DNA of 64,000 nucleotides from Chelydra serpentina (Eukaryota; Chordata; Testudines; Chelydridae), in contig JBAIAC010000014.1 of the NCBI GenBank assembly GCA_037349315.1, positions 25,583,001 through 25,647,000 of the forward strand, in the 5' to 3' direction. Positions 24,524 to 34,675 of this stretch are shown here, in pieces. The stretch's first letter is position 1; each line of letters starts with the position of its first letter. The notes under the pieces are model-generated. The model did no database searches and was not told where the DNA came from. It worked only from the letters and a program-made list of their open reading frames with translations. A program made the position numbers and the translations under genes.

Positions 24524-24859
24524 TTAGTTCTAGCCCTCTAGTCCAAACAGCAAAGAGATAACATTTTCTTGGGTCCCTGTTTTCACCCCTTTTTCCAGCA
24601 CTCAAGCTGATGAGATAGGCTTTCTTGCACTTAGCACCTTCATGGGCGTGAAAGGGACATTAACCAAGTCTTTGTATCCTGATGTTCCACAATAGCCAAT
24701 TTAGTTTTGATAGTCCTTCTTGATGGGTAGTGGACCATTCCTCCTGACTGGATTCACAGGTTCAGAGCAAGAATTTTTACAGTTATAAAGCAAAACTTAC
24801 GTATAACCTAATGTCATGAGATACAGACATTACAAGCTAAATTAACCATTGCTGTATGC

Positions 24860-25190
24860 AGTTTGGTTGTAGCCGTGTCAGTCCCAGGATACTAGAGAGA
24901 CAAGTTTCAGAGTGATAGCCATGATAGTCTGTATCAGCAAAAGCAACGAGTATTCCTTGTGGCACATTAGAGACTAACAAATGTATTTGGGCATAAGCTT
25001 TTACATCAGATGCATGCAGTGGACAATACAGTAAGCAGGTATAAATATACAGCACATGAAAAGATGGGAGTGAGGGATAAGGTGGGTGAGGTAATATCTT
25101 TTATTGGGTGAGAGAGACAAGCTTTCAAGTTCTTTGTGGCTCTGAAGTTGGTCCAATAAAATATATTTACCTCACCCACTTTGTCTCTCT
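24860..25190 (+). mobile_element. Nested Penelope-like terminal fragments
   Basis: An outer unit (gtttggttgtagccgtgtca ... actagagagacaa, 24861-24903) continues at about 25078 with aaggtgggtgaggtaatatc and an inverted copy of that block ending tttgtctctct at 25190. An inner unit at 24904-25077 (gtttcagagtgatagcc ... tataaatatacagcacatga) interrupts it. Both units resemble ends of Penelope-like elements seen at 20961 and 35835. No ORF remains. Confidence 0.6.
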
Positions 25191-25192
25191 AA

Positions 25193-25488
25193 GGGCTGGT
25201 CTACACTAACCCCCCAATTCGAACTAAGATACGCAACATCAGCTACGTGAATAACGTAGCTGAAGTCGAAGTATCTTAGTTCGAATGAAAAGATACTTAC
25301 CCAGGGTCCACACGTGGCGTGCAGGCTCCCCCGTTGACTCTGCCTACTTCGTTCGTGGAGTAGGATTACAAGCGTCGACGGGGGAGCACTTCCTGGTTCG
25401 ATTTATCGCGTCTAGACAAGACGCGATAAATCGAACCCAGAAGATCGATTGGACTCCTCCGACGCGACGCGTAAGTATAGACGTACCC
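25193..25488 (+). mobile_element. Multi-hairpin MITE, copy A (296 bp)
   Basis: Ends are GGGCTGGTCTACACTAA and TAGACGTACCC, flanked by TAA on both sides. Hairpin 1 spans 25218-25285. Hairpin 2 has perfect 19-bp arms (GGTTCGATTTATCGCGTCT, 25395-25413, and its complement 25419-25437) around a 5-nt loop. A third pair, CTCCCCCG and CGGGGGAG, lies between. It is CpG-rich against an AT-rich background, which suggests a young insertion. Confidence 0.88.
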
Positions 25489-25491
25489 TAA

Positions 25492-26620
25492 GTGAAATTA
25501 ATGCATGCAGCAATTTACAAGCATTCCATAGAGTGTAAGCACTAAACATTCTTATAACTCTAATACCATCTTGAACAATACTAACATACAGGTGATCTGG
25601 TTTGGTTTCCGGCTATGATTTTTGTCAGTGCTCAGCTGACACCTACAGTCTTGGCAAGAGCTGGCACCTAGTTGGCCATCATCATGATGTGCATAACTTT
25701 AAAGCCATGAGTAGTCCCATCACATGGTATAGTTATACACATGCCTAAAAGTTCACAGGATCAGGGCCTAAAGGCTGAAGTGGCTAGTATTTGTGCAGTG
25801 TTCTATCATATGGCAGCACTCGGTTTAGTGTTGTCAAAATCTCTTGGCAGCTCAGTATTTATGCTATTTTAAATGCATGTACGGATAAATACTTCTGTTC
25901 TATATTTATTTAGCAAATTTGTCTATCCGTGTTTTATATTCAAGGTTGTTCATTGTTGCTTGCTATATACTTTCCTGTTGCCTTGCATTCCAGAATTTTA
26001 TGCATCTCATATATTTTTATATAATTACTGACCTTTTATTAAAAAAAACTCTTACCAAGGTGTTGTCCATCCATATTTTTATCTGCCTTACACCATTTTT
26101 AGTGTTGCCTTTGCTATGCTAATAAAAGGAAAGAAAAGATAAAGTCAGAATGTCTTTCTTCACCACTCATAATGTCTCAGAAAATGAATAGTGGCATTGC
26201 ACATTATTAGATATGCAGGTAATGATATATTCATTCTGCCAAACTCTTCACAGATAATAAAAATTACATGCTTATTGCAGACATGCTAATTATCTGCAGT
26301 TATCGACAAGAAGAAAAAATAGTGAATCCCTTCTACAAGACAGAGTAGTTTGCACTGAACACTGCCTTTGACAAGGAGTTTGTGAATTTTATTTTAATTT
26401 TCTCAGCACTAAATTAGAACTATGCTGGAAAACTATCAAAAATTTGAAATAAAACTATTAAGTCTGATTAATGAGCTAGATAGGAGGTTCTCTGCCTACC
26501 TGTGTCTGCCAGTTGCAAATATGCGAGAAGAAAGAATGTCTTCAACTTGAATAGTGGGAATTAATATTATTTAATGTTTATGTAACAGTAGCATCTAGAG
26601 GCCCCTCAAGATAAGTACAC
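25492..26620. other. Unique AT-rich DNA, no gene seen
   Basis: No recognised coding sequence, RNA gene or clear repeat. Confidence 0.4.
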
Positions 26621-26621
26621 G

Positions 26622-26850
26622 AGAACGGCCCTACTGGGTCAGACCAAAAGTACATCTAGCCAAGTACCCTGTCTTCCGACAATGGTCCATCTAGCCAAGT
26701 ATCCTGTCTTCCGACAGTAGCCAATGCTAGATGCTTCAGAGGGAATATTCAGAACATCGCCTGTCACCCATTCCCAGCTTCTGACAAACAAAGGCTAGGG
26801 ACACTGCTGCCTTGCCACTGGTGTTAAGGGCTTGGCAAGGGAAGAGACAT
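26622..26850 (-). mobile_element. CR1 LINE 3' terminus with internal duplication
   Basis: Complement of the CR1 3' UTR, recognised by gaacggccctactgggtcag and the following catctagccaagta. A segment of about 50 bp is tandemly duplicated (the atctagccaagtaycctgtc block occurs at about 26653 and 26689). The octamer tail is nearly lost. Confidence 0.82.
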
Positions 26851-26860
26851 GCTGGAGCTA

Positions 26861-27033
26861 GGGTGACCAGATGAAACAAACAAAATATCGGGACACATGG
26901 GAGGAGCAAAAAAAAAAACAGCCTAAGTCGCAGTAACGGGACAAATGGCGTCCTGACCGTGCATCTGTCGGGACGCGGGACAAACAGCAAAAAATCGGGA
27001 TGGTCCCAATTTTATCGGGATGTCTGGTCACCC
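26861..27033. mobile_element. Mariner-like MITE (173 bp) with TA duplication
   Basis: Perfect 11-bp terminal inverted repeats GGGTGACCAGA and TCTGGTCACCC, each flanked by TA (26859-26860 and 27034-27035), the Tc1/mariner target. Internal TATCGGGA repeats in both arms. Non-autonomous. Confidence 0.85.
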
Positions 27034-27307
27034 TATCTGGAGCACTGCTGTACTTTGGCTACCCCTAGCTGCTGGAATAGCCTCTGAGGGCCATAGGCAG
27101 CTGGGCATAACTTCTGAAACTAACCCCATGTATTCACAGCTTTTGGGAACAGAGGGGAATTTAGTTCTTGCAAAAGTGCCAGATTTTTAACACTGGGGAC
27201 TGACGTGCTTTATTGATCAACAAAAGAGGTGCAAAAAGGCAGTAGCAGAGTGAGGTTTTCCCCCATATTGCCTCAGGTTGGAAGTTCCCCTTTTATATCC
27301 TTTTTAA

Positions 27308-27565
27308 GGGCTAGTCTACACTAGCAACGCTAAAGCGCCGCGGCAGCGCTTTAACATGATTTGTGTGGTCACGGCAGAGTGCTGGGAGAGAGCTCTCCCA
27401 GTGCTCTAAAAAAACTATCTCAATGAGGGGAGCAGCTCCCAGCGCTGGTGCACTGTTTACACTGGCGCTTCACAGCGCTTAAACTTACTGCACTCAGGGG
27501 GGTGTTTTTTCACACTCCTGAATGAGAAAGTTGCAGCGCTGTAAATTGCCAGTGTACACAAGCCC
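27308..27565. mobile_element. GTCTACACT-type MITE with TAA duplication
   Basis: Left end GGGCTAGTCTACACTAGCAA after TAA (27305-27307). The right end GCCAGTGTACACAAGCCC is before TAA (27566-27568). Internal palindrome GGGAGAGAGCTCTCCC. It is a sister copy to 21727-21908 and longer. Confidence 0.87.
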
Positions 27566-27646
27566 TAACATGGTCTTTCTGTTGAGATGGTTAAGGTGCT
27601 AATTATTCCGACCCGAGGTCATGGTTTTATAGTGTGGACAGTCTTA

Positions 27647-27932
27647 GGGTACGTCTATACTTACCCGTCGTGTCGGAGGCGCAGGATCGATGTTCTGGGT
27701 TCGATTTATCGCGTCTTGTCTAGACGCGATAAATCGAACCAGGAAGTGCTCCCCCGTCGACGCCGGTAATCCTGCTCTGCGAACGGAGCAGGCGGAGTCG
27801 ACGGGGGAGCCTGCTCGCCGTGTCTGGACCACAGGTAAGTTCGAACTAAGATACTTCGACTTCAGCTACGTTATTAACGTAGCTGAAGTTGCGTATCTTA
27901 GTTCGACAGGGGGGGTTAGTGTAGACCTAGCC
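27647..27932 (-). mobile_element. Multi-hairpin MITE, copy B (286 bp, inverted)
   Basis: Same family as copies A and C in the opposite orientation, flanked by TTA on both sides (27644-27646 and 27933-27935). The arms CTCCCCCGTCGAC and GTCGACGGGGGAG are perfect here and enclose a further small stem (CTGCTC/GAGCAG). The ORFs 27587-27769, 27644-27832 and 27690-27941 are artefacts of the repeat. Confidence 0.87.
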
Positions 27933-27935
27933 TTA

Positions 27936-29221
27936 GACTAATGAAAATGGACTAAAACTACCAATTTATTTCATATAGGCCATTGAACACTGCAGGATAA
28001 CAGCTTTTGGTCACTACCAACTTAGGCAAGATGAAGTTTTTTCCTGATCACTTCACCCCAAAATCTTTCCCATAGATCTAAATGTATTTTCATACTAACA
28101 ACAAAATACATTTGCTAACTAATATATTTAATTTAGTCTTCAACACCACGCACTCCTGGCAATCCACCTTTTCCTGTTGTGAGTTAAATACATTCAAAAT
28201 GGAAAGTGGGCCTGCATAAATGTAGGAATGGTAAAGAAATTAATCCAACATTATTTTGAGCCTCATGTTTTATTATATTTGTATATGGCTCTCATTTTGG
28301 TTCTCTGTCCTTTCTGTTTAGATTTATCAGATTAAAAAGACAACATGTTATCTGTATGAAAAAATATAATCACGAAAGATCCACTCTCCTGCAAATTCAA
28401 ATGATGAAGCAAAAAAGAAATAACTGAAAAATAAATCTACAATGTACATCAGATTTATGAAAAAAGGCAGTTCAAAACAATTTCTTAAAGAGAATTGGGA
28501 AGACCTGCTAATAACAGCAATAGAAGTACCACTTTGCCATCTCCCTGTAACTATCAGATCCACAGTTGAGGGCATTCTGGGGATGAAGATGTAGGTGTGG
28601 AAAGGGGTGGGATTACTGATATAGGATCACATTAAATAGCATCTATTAGAGTAGTCCTATGCACATCAATGGGACTGCTCCTCTGAGTAAGCATGAGTAA
28701 AGATTGCAGAACTGAGTGCATTATTTGAACTATAGAACTTCAACTCCATTCTCTAATCCACTGGTATTACTGCTTTTCATGGAAATTCTTGCCCTCTTAA
28801 CTTTGTCTGAGACTGGAGTTTATTTTTGGAAGCTTTTAAAAACATCTGGGGAGTATCTTTCACTTTTAGTTATATACATCTCTGTATCTTTTTTCATTTA
28901 TTAAATATTTTAAAAACCCTGGATTCGGTGTAGCTTTAACTGAATTTCATGTTAAAATATGTTCCATATATTTCTCACAGGTGATAAAAATGGCCAGGTG
29001 GTAAACCTCTTAATTCTGCATGAACGAGTTCAAAAAGTTTAAATCGTATCCAGTGCCTCTGATGCCTTATATTCCTCCCCAGTAAGGTTTCTCCGGACAT
29101 TCACAAATTTGCAGATGTCCTCTGGAGAATTAAAAATTTATGTCCAGACTCTCTATGCTGCCTGAAATTACACAGGTTACATGATGCTATGCCCATGTAA
29201 AATGGGGAACTGAAGGCTGGA
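27936..29221. other. Unique AT-rich DNA, no gene seen
   Basis: Short ORFs only. Nothing recognised as exon, RNA gene or repeat. Confidence 0.4.
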
Positions 29222-29225
29222 TCCA

Positions 29226-30110
29226 CCCATAGTAACTCTAACCCTAAAGCAGGGAGCCCTACTCATAGGAACCCTAACAGTAGTTCCAACTGCCCTAACC
29301 ATAGAAATACTAACCCTAGGGCAGGGAGCCTTATCCATAGGAACATTAATCCTAACGTGGGGAACCCTACCCATAAGAACCCTAACCCTAGCTCCAAGTG
29401 CCCTATCCATAAGAACCCTAAGCCTAGGGCGATGACCTACTAATAGAAATCCTAACCCTAGCTCCAGGAACCCTACCCATGGGAACCTGAACAATGGGAC
29501 AGGGAGGCCCTACCAATAGGAACCCTAACCCTAGGATGAGGTGCCCTACTCACAGAAATCCTAAACATGCACTAAGTGCACTACCCATAGGAACCCTAAC
29601 CCTAGATCCAAGTGCCCTACCCATAGTAACCTGAACTCTAGGGCAAGTACCCTAACCATAGGAACCCTAACCCTAGGCCTAGGATCCCTACCCAGAGGAT
29701 ACCTAACCCTAGCTCCAAGTATCCTACCCATATGAACCCTAACCCTTGGACGGGGAGCCCTACCCATAGGAACCCTAATCCTAGCTCCAAGTGCCCTAAC
29801 CCATGGGAACCCTACCCCTAGCTCCAATTGCCCTAACCCATAGGAACCCTAACCCTAGCTCCAAGTGCCCTACCCATAGGAACCATAACAGGGCAGGGAG
29901 GCCTACCCATAGGAACCCTAAGCATAGCGCACGGACCCCTAACCATAGGAACCCTAACAACTAAGGCGGAGAGCCCTATCTGTAGGAACCCTAACCTGAG
30001 CTCCAAGTGCCCTACCCAGAGGAACCCTAAAAATATGGCGGGTAGCCCTACCCAGAGGAACCCTACCCCTAGGTTCAAGTGTCCTACCATAGGAACCCTA
30101 AACCTAGGGT
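29226..30110. repeat. 36-bp telomere-like minisatellite, about 24 units
   Basis: Tandem units of about 36 bp begin CATAGGAACCCTAACCCTAG and continue with one of two alternative tails: ctccaagtgccctacc or ggcagggagccctacc. Each unit carries AACCCTAACCCTA, two copies of the vertebrate telomere motif. As 36 is divisible by three, long repetitive minus-strand frames appear (29177-30090) with a 12-residue period; these are not genes. Confidence 0.92.
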
Positions 30111-30114
30111 GGGA

Positions 30115-30480
30115 GCTAAGTTCCTTCTAAGCTGCGCAGCTGCACAACAGCCTATTAAGTGCTGCAGAGGTGCTCAGGGCTGCAGCGGGGACCGATGGCT
30201 CTCCCCCAGACCTGCTGTGGCAGGGAGAGGCACCCCTCCCCCAACCCAGCCCTGGCCTAGATCTGCCGCGACCGGGGGAGGGATGGCTGTTTGTGAACCT
30301 GGGCTTTTCTCTGCTACCTACAGCCTGTCAGATGCCATCTGCCAGGGTCTAATAAACAGCTGTGTCACTCCCGGCAGGGGCACAAGCCTCCAAAAGAAGT
30401 CTGATCTCGGTCAGACTCACTGCTGAGGGCAGCTGGGGCAACACCAGGGGCCGATGGAGCCCGAGTCCAAGAGGCACCAA
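30115..30480 (+). mobile_element. GC-rich insert, possible LTR end
   Basis: A CpG-containing block between the direct and inverted minisatellite arrays. It contains AATAAA (about 30350-30355), then gtgtcactcccggcagg and a run ending gcagctggggcaacac, which looks like the R-U5 side of an LTR on the plus strand. No boundary repeats were identified. The 115-codon ORF across it is judged to be chance. Confidence 0.35.
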
Positions 30481-30552
30481 GCTTGGCCATAGGAAAGGCT
30501 AGGGATAGGAATCCTATCCTATCCTATAAGGTGGGAACCCCCATCACAGAAG

Positions 30553-30652
30553 GACCCCTTGCCCCAGGGTTAGGGTTCCTATGGGTATTGCACTTGTAGC
30601 TAGGGTTTGGGAGCCTATGGGTAGGGCTCCCCGCCCTAGGGGTAAGGTTCCA
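30553..30652. repeat. Inverted block of the 36-bp minisatellite
   Basis: About 2.7 units in reverse orientation (cagggttagggttcctatgg ... cctatgggtagggctcccc), 440 bp after the main array. With that array it forms an inverted repeat around the GC-rich insert. Confidence 0.85.
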
Positions 30653-30859
30653 TCAAGCAATGATTCATAAACCAGAGTGGAAATAAGTGTTACAGCTGGG
30701 CCAATCATTTCAAATTTGAATGCTTGAAATAAGATATTTAAATCCATATTTAGGCTCTTAAATGAGTGGTCTAATTTAGAAAAGTGCTGAGAATGTGCAG
30801 CAGACTTCAGGGTTTCTTTGAAATCACACTGTTTAATTAGGTACTTAAATATGGATTCA

Positions 30860-31204
30860 GGCATAGGCACCGACTATAAAAAATTAGTGGGTGTTTAGCA
30901 CCGACTCGCAGCCAGCTCCCTCTCCCTCCCAGCACCTACTGCCTGCTGCGATCAGCTGTTTTGCAGTGTGCAGGAGGCTCTGGGAGGAAGGGGGAGGAGT
31001 GGGGAAGGGGCACACTGGGGGGAGAGGGTGGAACTGGGTGGGAAGAGGCGAGGTGGGGGTCGGCACTTGGGGGAAGAGATTGAGTGGGGCCTGGGGCACA
31101 AAGAGGTGGGATGGGGGTGGGGGCTTGGAGGGAAGGGGTTGAGTGGGGGCAGGGCCTGGGGCGGGGGGTTGAGCACCCCCTGGGCCCGGAGGAAGCCGGC
31201 ACTG
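30860..31204. mobile_element. G-rich hAT-like non-autonomous element (345 bp)
   Basis: Flanked by near-identical 8-mers TGGATTCA (30852-30859) and TGGATTTA (31205-31212), the duplication length of hAT transposons. The ends read ggcataggcaccgact and aagccggcactg. The body is strand-asymmetric, with many GGGG runs on the plus strand, which yields spurious ORFs on both strands. Confidence 0.6.
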
Positions 31205-31325
31205 TGGATTTAGGTACCTAATTTTAGAGACCCCTAATTATAATTATTTGTGCATGCTTGAGGGAAAATTACAAAGATGTTTGAGTATTTAACAAGTGGA
31301 CAATGAAGGCTAGCGTTATGGAGGT

Positions 31326-32177
31326 GTGGGGGTTGATGTCTCCATAGCGTCTAAGGCTGTGCTCAAGTTGTGCTGCAATGCTCTGGAACACCATTCCACC
31401 CCCTACCAGCTTTCATCAGTGGCTCAGGCTCTTCTCTGCTACAGGAGCCAAGCAATGCTGGGACAACGAGTAAGCAGCAACCCCTGCCACCAGCTTCAGA
31501 GAGTGAGGACTGACCAGGCACAGCAGTTTGATCCCTTGCCTAGAGGAGCACACTGCTCGGCTAGAGCCGGTCAGGTCCAGCACCTGCAGGTTGTGGAGCT
31601 CCAGGACTGTCATGCTCCAGCTCATTTCCAGGGCTGCCAAGGATGTGGCTGTGCAGGGGCCAGAACAGGACCTCAGCCACTGACTGCTCTAGACTGGTGG
31701 AGCTGCCAGAGGGAGAGAGCTAGCTGGCTGCTCCCCAGCAGAGGCCGCCGGGGCTGGTGGGCTCCAGGTTGGGCAGTACCAGGGGCAATACAGCTGCCTG
31801 AGTTGGGCGGTGCAGGGCCTGGGCTGCCTGAGGCCAGGATCTGGTATTGCTACTGCTACCTGCTGATGCAAGAGCTGCCAAGTGTGTGCGTCCTGATAGT
31901 GCTGTTCTTCACCTCGCTGGCCCTAGTGCACCAGTACCTGCAGAGCTCACTGGTCTGGGCTGAGAGCCTGGACAGCCTGGTTGGGGTGCTTCCAGCTAGC
32001 ATGACTAACAATAGCAGTAAGGCCTCAGCAGCATGGGTTAGCTACTCGAGTACATACCCAGGGTTCCAGACAGGCTTGTCTGGCCCAGGCTGCCGCAGCT
32101 TCATTGCTATGTTATTCATGCAAGCAAGATCTAAACAAGCTTGGCTATGTCTACACATTCTGCCGTCACATCTCTGA
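31326..32177 (+). other. Unrecognised 283-codon open frame
   Basis: The longest ORF in the window. The middle part is rich in Gln, Ala, Gly and Trp. One hydrophobic stretch (SVCVLIVLFFTSLALVHQYL, about residues 185-204) could span a membrane. I do not recognise a family, and no paralogous copy is seen in this window. The sequence is moderately GC-rich but poor in CpG, which by itself lowers the stop-codon frequency. Its 3' end runs into a MITE-like fragment at 32143. There is no visible Kozak context, splice site or poly(A) signal. A decayed gene fragment or an unlisted repeat is as likely as a coding exon. Confidence 0.25.
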
Positions 32178-32196
32178 TAACAGTGTGGACATACCC
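32143..32196. mobile_element. Very short GTCTACAC-type MITE relic
   Basis: The ends ggctatgtctacacattct and gtgtggacataccct are 54 bp apart. They match the ends of the larger MITEs, so this may be a deletion derivative. Confidence 0.4.
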
Positions 32197-32840
32197 TAAG
32201 AGAAAGGCTGCGAAGGGCTCTTCTAGCGAAGACAAGTCGTTTGTGGTGGAGAATTGGGAGCCAGTGAAGGGCCTCAAATACAGCACTGATGTGGCTGAAG
32301 CAACAAGCCAGGACAATGATCTTCATATCACCTTTTTGAATGGCTACATGGGGCAAGATTGTGTTTGTCTGTAAAAAGAGAAGTTACAGTAGCTGAGACA
32401 TGAAGTGGTGGGAGCGTGGATGTGAGAGTTCTCTCTGTAGATATTGAGGAAAGGCTAGCTTTCAGGGATGTTACGCAGGAAAGGGCAGCAAGGTTTAGAT
32501 GCAGCTTGGCTATGAGAACGTAAGCAAGGGCCGAGCTGCAGCTGATGACCAGATTATGGGTCTGTCTGACAGAGGATGTTGTCCACAGTGCCTGAGAAAG
32601 AAGGGAGGGGAAAGAGGTTTGGGGGAAAATTAATAGTTTATTTTTGAGCATCTTCAGTTTAGGCTGATGGCTGGACATTCACAAGGAGAGGTCAAAGAGA
32701 CAGGCTGAGATTTTAGTTTGACAGAAGAAGACAGATGCAGAGTAGAGCGGTCTCTGAATCATCAGCACAGAGATTCAACTTGAACTTGTGCTTGTGAATG
32801 CGATTGTCTAGCGACAAGGTGTAAAGTAAGAAGAGGAAGG
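32197..32840 (-). mobile_element. L2-like LINE reverse-transcriptase fragment
   Basis: Minus-strand frames show decayed motifs in the order expected for an L2-clade LINE: MSSHQPKLKMLKNKLLIFP (compare the MSSxxLKLNxxKTELLxxP block), then SCLSYCNFS (compare SRLDYCNSL), then FEALHWLPILHHKR (compare LHWLPV). At least three frames are used, and the catalytic YADD box is not visible. The clade assignment (L2 or a related CR1-superfamily clade) is by recalled motifs only. Confidence 0.55.
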
Positions 32841-34230
32841 GACCAAGGACAAAGTTTGGAAATGCTGGCCTTGGTAGCTTGTGTTTTTCTTTGTGTCATT
32901 TTCATTTTGTTTCAAATATCCTTTGCTACAGCCCAAGCTACTGCTAGCCAGGTTTATTAATCAAATAGTTAAACCCGACAGACAAGAAATCACAAGAATA
33001 GAGATAAATTTTGCAAAGTCAACATCTTAAATTTCAAGGACTCAGGTCTGTGCCATTCTATTGTTTGCATTTGATATATGCATATTTAGAGCATTTATAT
33101 CTCACACAGATTTTTGTATATCAGAAATATGCCACTGTTATGCAAACAATTTTTCTAATTCAAATTCAAATTGGTTTTCAACTGAAAAGGTTTATTCCTA
33201 GACTTAAAGATCCTTGCCCTTCGCTGACCTTAGTGATTAATACCTCCCTAATGGAGAGCTGCATTTGATATTTTGGTGGCAGCTTCTGAATGTTGCTCTT
33301 TCCATCAGAAGAAGTTGGAATTGCTCCAGAGGCAGCATTCTCATCCCATCCCATTCTCATCCCCTCACCACTTATCACTCAATGGGCTGGATTTTTAAAA
33401 AAGCTCAAGGTCAGATTTTCAAAAATACTCAGGACCCAAAGTTGGGGCTGGGTTTTTCCAAAATGGATCAGCTTCCATTAGGCACCTAAATAAGGGCCAG
33501 ATTTGCAAAAGATCTCAGCACCACCAGCTCCTATCATGAAACTTATTGCCAAATTTTCAATGTTTCAAAGATCATACTGAGCTTCTTTGAAAATCTGGCC
33601 TCAACTATGGATGCTGAATGCTTTCAAAAATTCTGGCCCATATTTGCTATTTATATATAGTAGATAACATAAGGGATCCTTAACCCAAGAAAAAAGAGTC
33701 AAGATCCCAGAATTCAGGTAGGCCAGAGACTTCTACTTAACATATGACAATTTGTTTGCTTTACCATAGCCTTGGTCTTCCCACTTCTCCCAATTTTTGT
33801 CTCATACACTCCTGGCATCTTATCATACCGTAATCAGTCAGGTCTTCAGGGCAGGAACCATTTTTTCTGCATGATTATACGGTGCCTATATAATGGGGCC
33901 TTGATCTTTGATAGGTGCCCCTAGGCACTACCGCAATACAAAAAGCAATAATAACCACTATATAAAATAACAAAGTGTTTTATTCAGCTAGAGACAACTA
34001 AGGTTCCTCTTTATTTCTCCCAGCTGTCAATACCACGCCTTCCAGTCCAGTCCTGTGGTTTGTAAACAGGGAGAGACTGTTGAAGATACTGCTTAAACCA
34101 AGACCATGCAACCCACTTTTTATTTAAAGGATCGAGGGAGGAAACATGACCCTAACTAGCAACTCTGTAAATATTATAGTTATGATCCACCAAGGGGTGA
34201 GCCCAAATTCACTGGTGACACCCATTCCAT
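32841..34230. other. Unique DNA with short palindromic and SINE-tail relics
   Basis: At 33380-33640 there are repeated cagattttcaaa and aaaatctggcc motifs from short inverted-repeat elements. At 33845-33960 a SINE-like 3' tail (ggggccttgatctttgatag, ending in aataataa) is present. No gene seen. Confidence 0.45.
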
Positions 34231-34232
34231 GC

Positions 34233-34675
34233 TATAGATTCATAGATTCCAAGACCAGAATGGACCATTGTAATAATCTAGTCTGACCTTCTGTATAACT
34301 CAGGCCAGAGAACTTCCTCAAAATAATTCCTCAAGCATATATTTTAGAAAATAACATCCAATCTTGATTTAAATATTGTCAGTGATGGAGAATCCACCAC
34401 AAAACCTTGGTAAATTGTTCCAATGGTTAATTACTCTCACCATTAAGAATTTACACCTTATTTCCAGTCTGAATTTGTCTAGCTGCAGCTTCCAGCCATT
34501 GGATCATATTATGCCTTTCTTTGCTAGATTGAAGAGACCATTATTAAATATTTGTTCCCCATTCAGGTACTTATAGGTTGTAATCAAGTCACCCCTTAAC
34601 CTTCTCTTTGTTAAGCTAAATAGAAACTTTGGGAGTCTAGCATTCTAGGGCATGCTTTCTAGCCCTTTAATCTAT
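34233..34675 (-). mobile_element. CR1 LINE 3' fragment
   Basis: Begins with the complement of ATCTATGA octamers (tatagattcatagattc) and continues through the CR1 3' UTR into the ORF2 C-terminus (gaatttgtctagctgcagct, aagtcaccccttaaccttct). It closely parallels 19771-20390. Confidence 0.88.

Larger units (their letters stand above)
23409..24850 (-). mobile_element. LTR, minus orientation, interrupted by two MITEs
   Basis: Related to the LTR at 14447-15424 by shared blocks (aaactggcggtatgtt, agtaacaaatgttaactcc, aatcctatagtaaactaa). The minus-strand AATAAA is the complement of 23774-23779. Removing the MITEs at 23946-24225 and 24229-24523 leaves about 865 bp, close to the other copy's length. 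The right end is uncertain, because a Penelope-like fragment follows directly. Confidence 0.65.

Noticed and set aside
24233..24541. ORF of 102 codons on plus, with antisense ORFs
   Set aside because: Falls entirely within a MITE; stop-free because of GC-rich palindromes.
25395..25437. Perfect hairpin considered as a tRNA or microRNA gene
   Set aside because: No A/B boxes or cloverleaf, and it is repeated at fixed position in three copies of a MITE.
25285..25491. Similar short ORFs at 25285, 27644 and 44143 that look like a conserved protein family
   Set aside because: They are the same MITE read in the same frame, so the similarity comes from the repeat and not from protein conservation.
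29177..30090. Three minus-strand ORFs of 85-105 codons with repeated GRAPRPRVRVPM-like peptides
   Set aside because: They are produced by the 36-bp minisatellite, whose unit is a multiple of three. No start context or conserved ends.
30936..31202. Overlapping proline-rich ORFs on the minus strand
   Set aside because: Reading of G-runs in a non-autonomous hAT-like element in three frames. No protein family.
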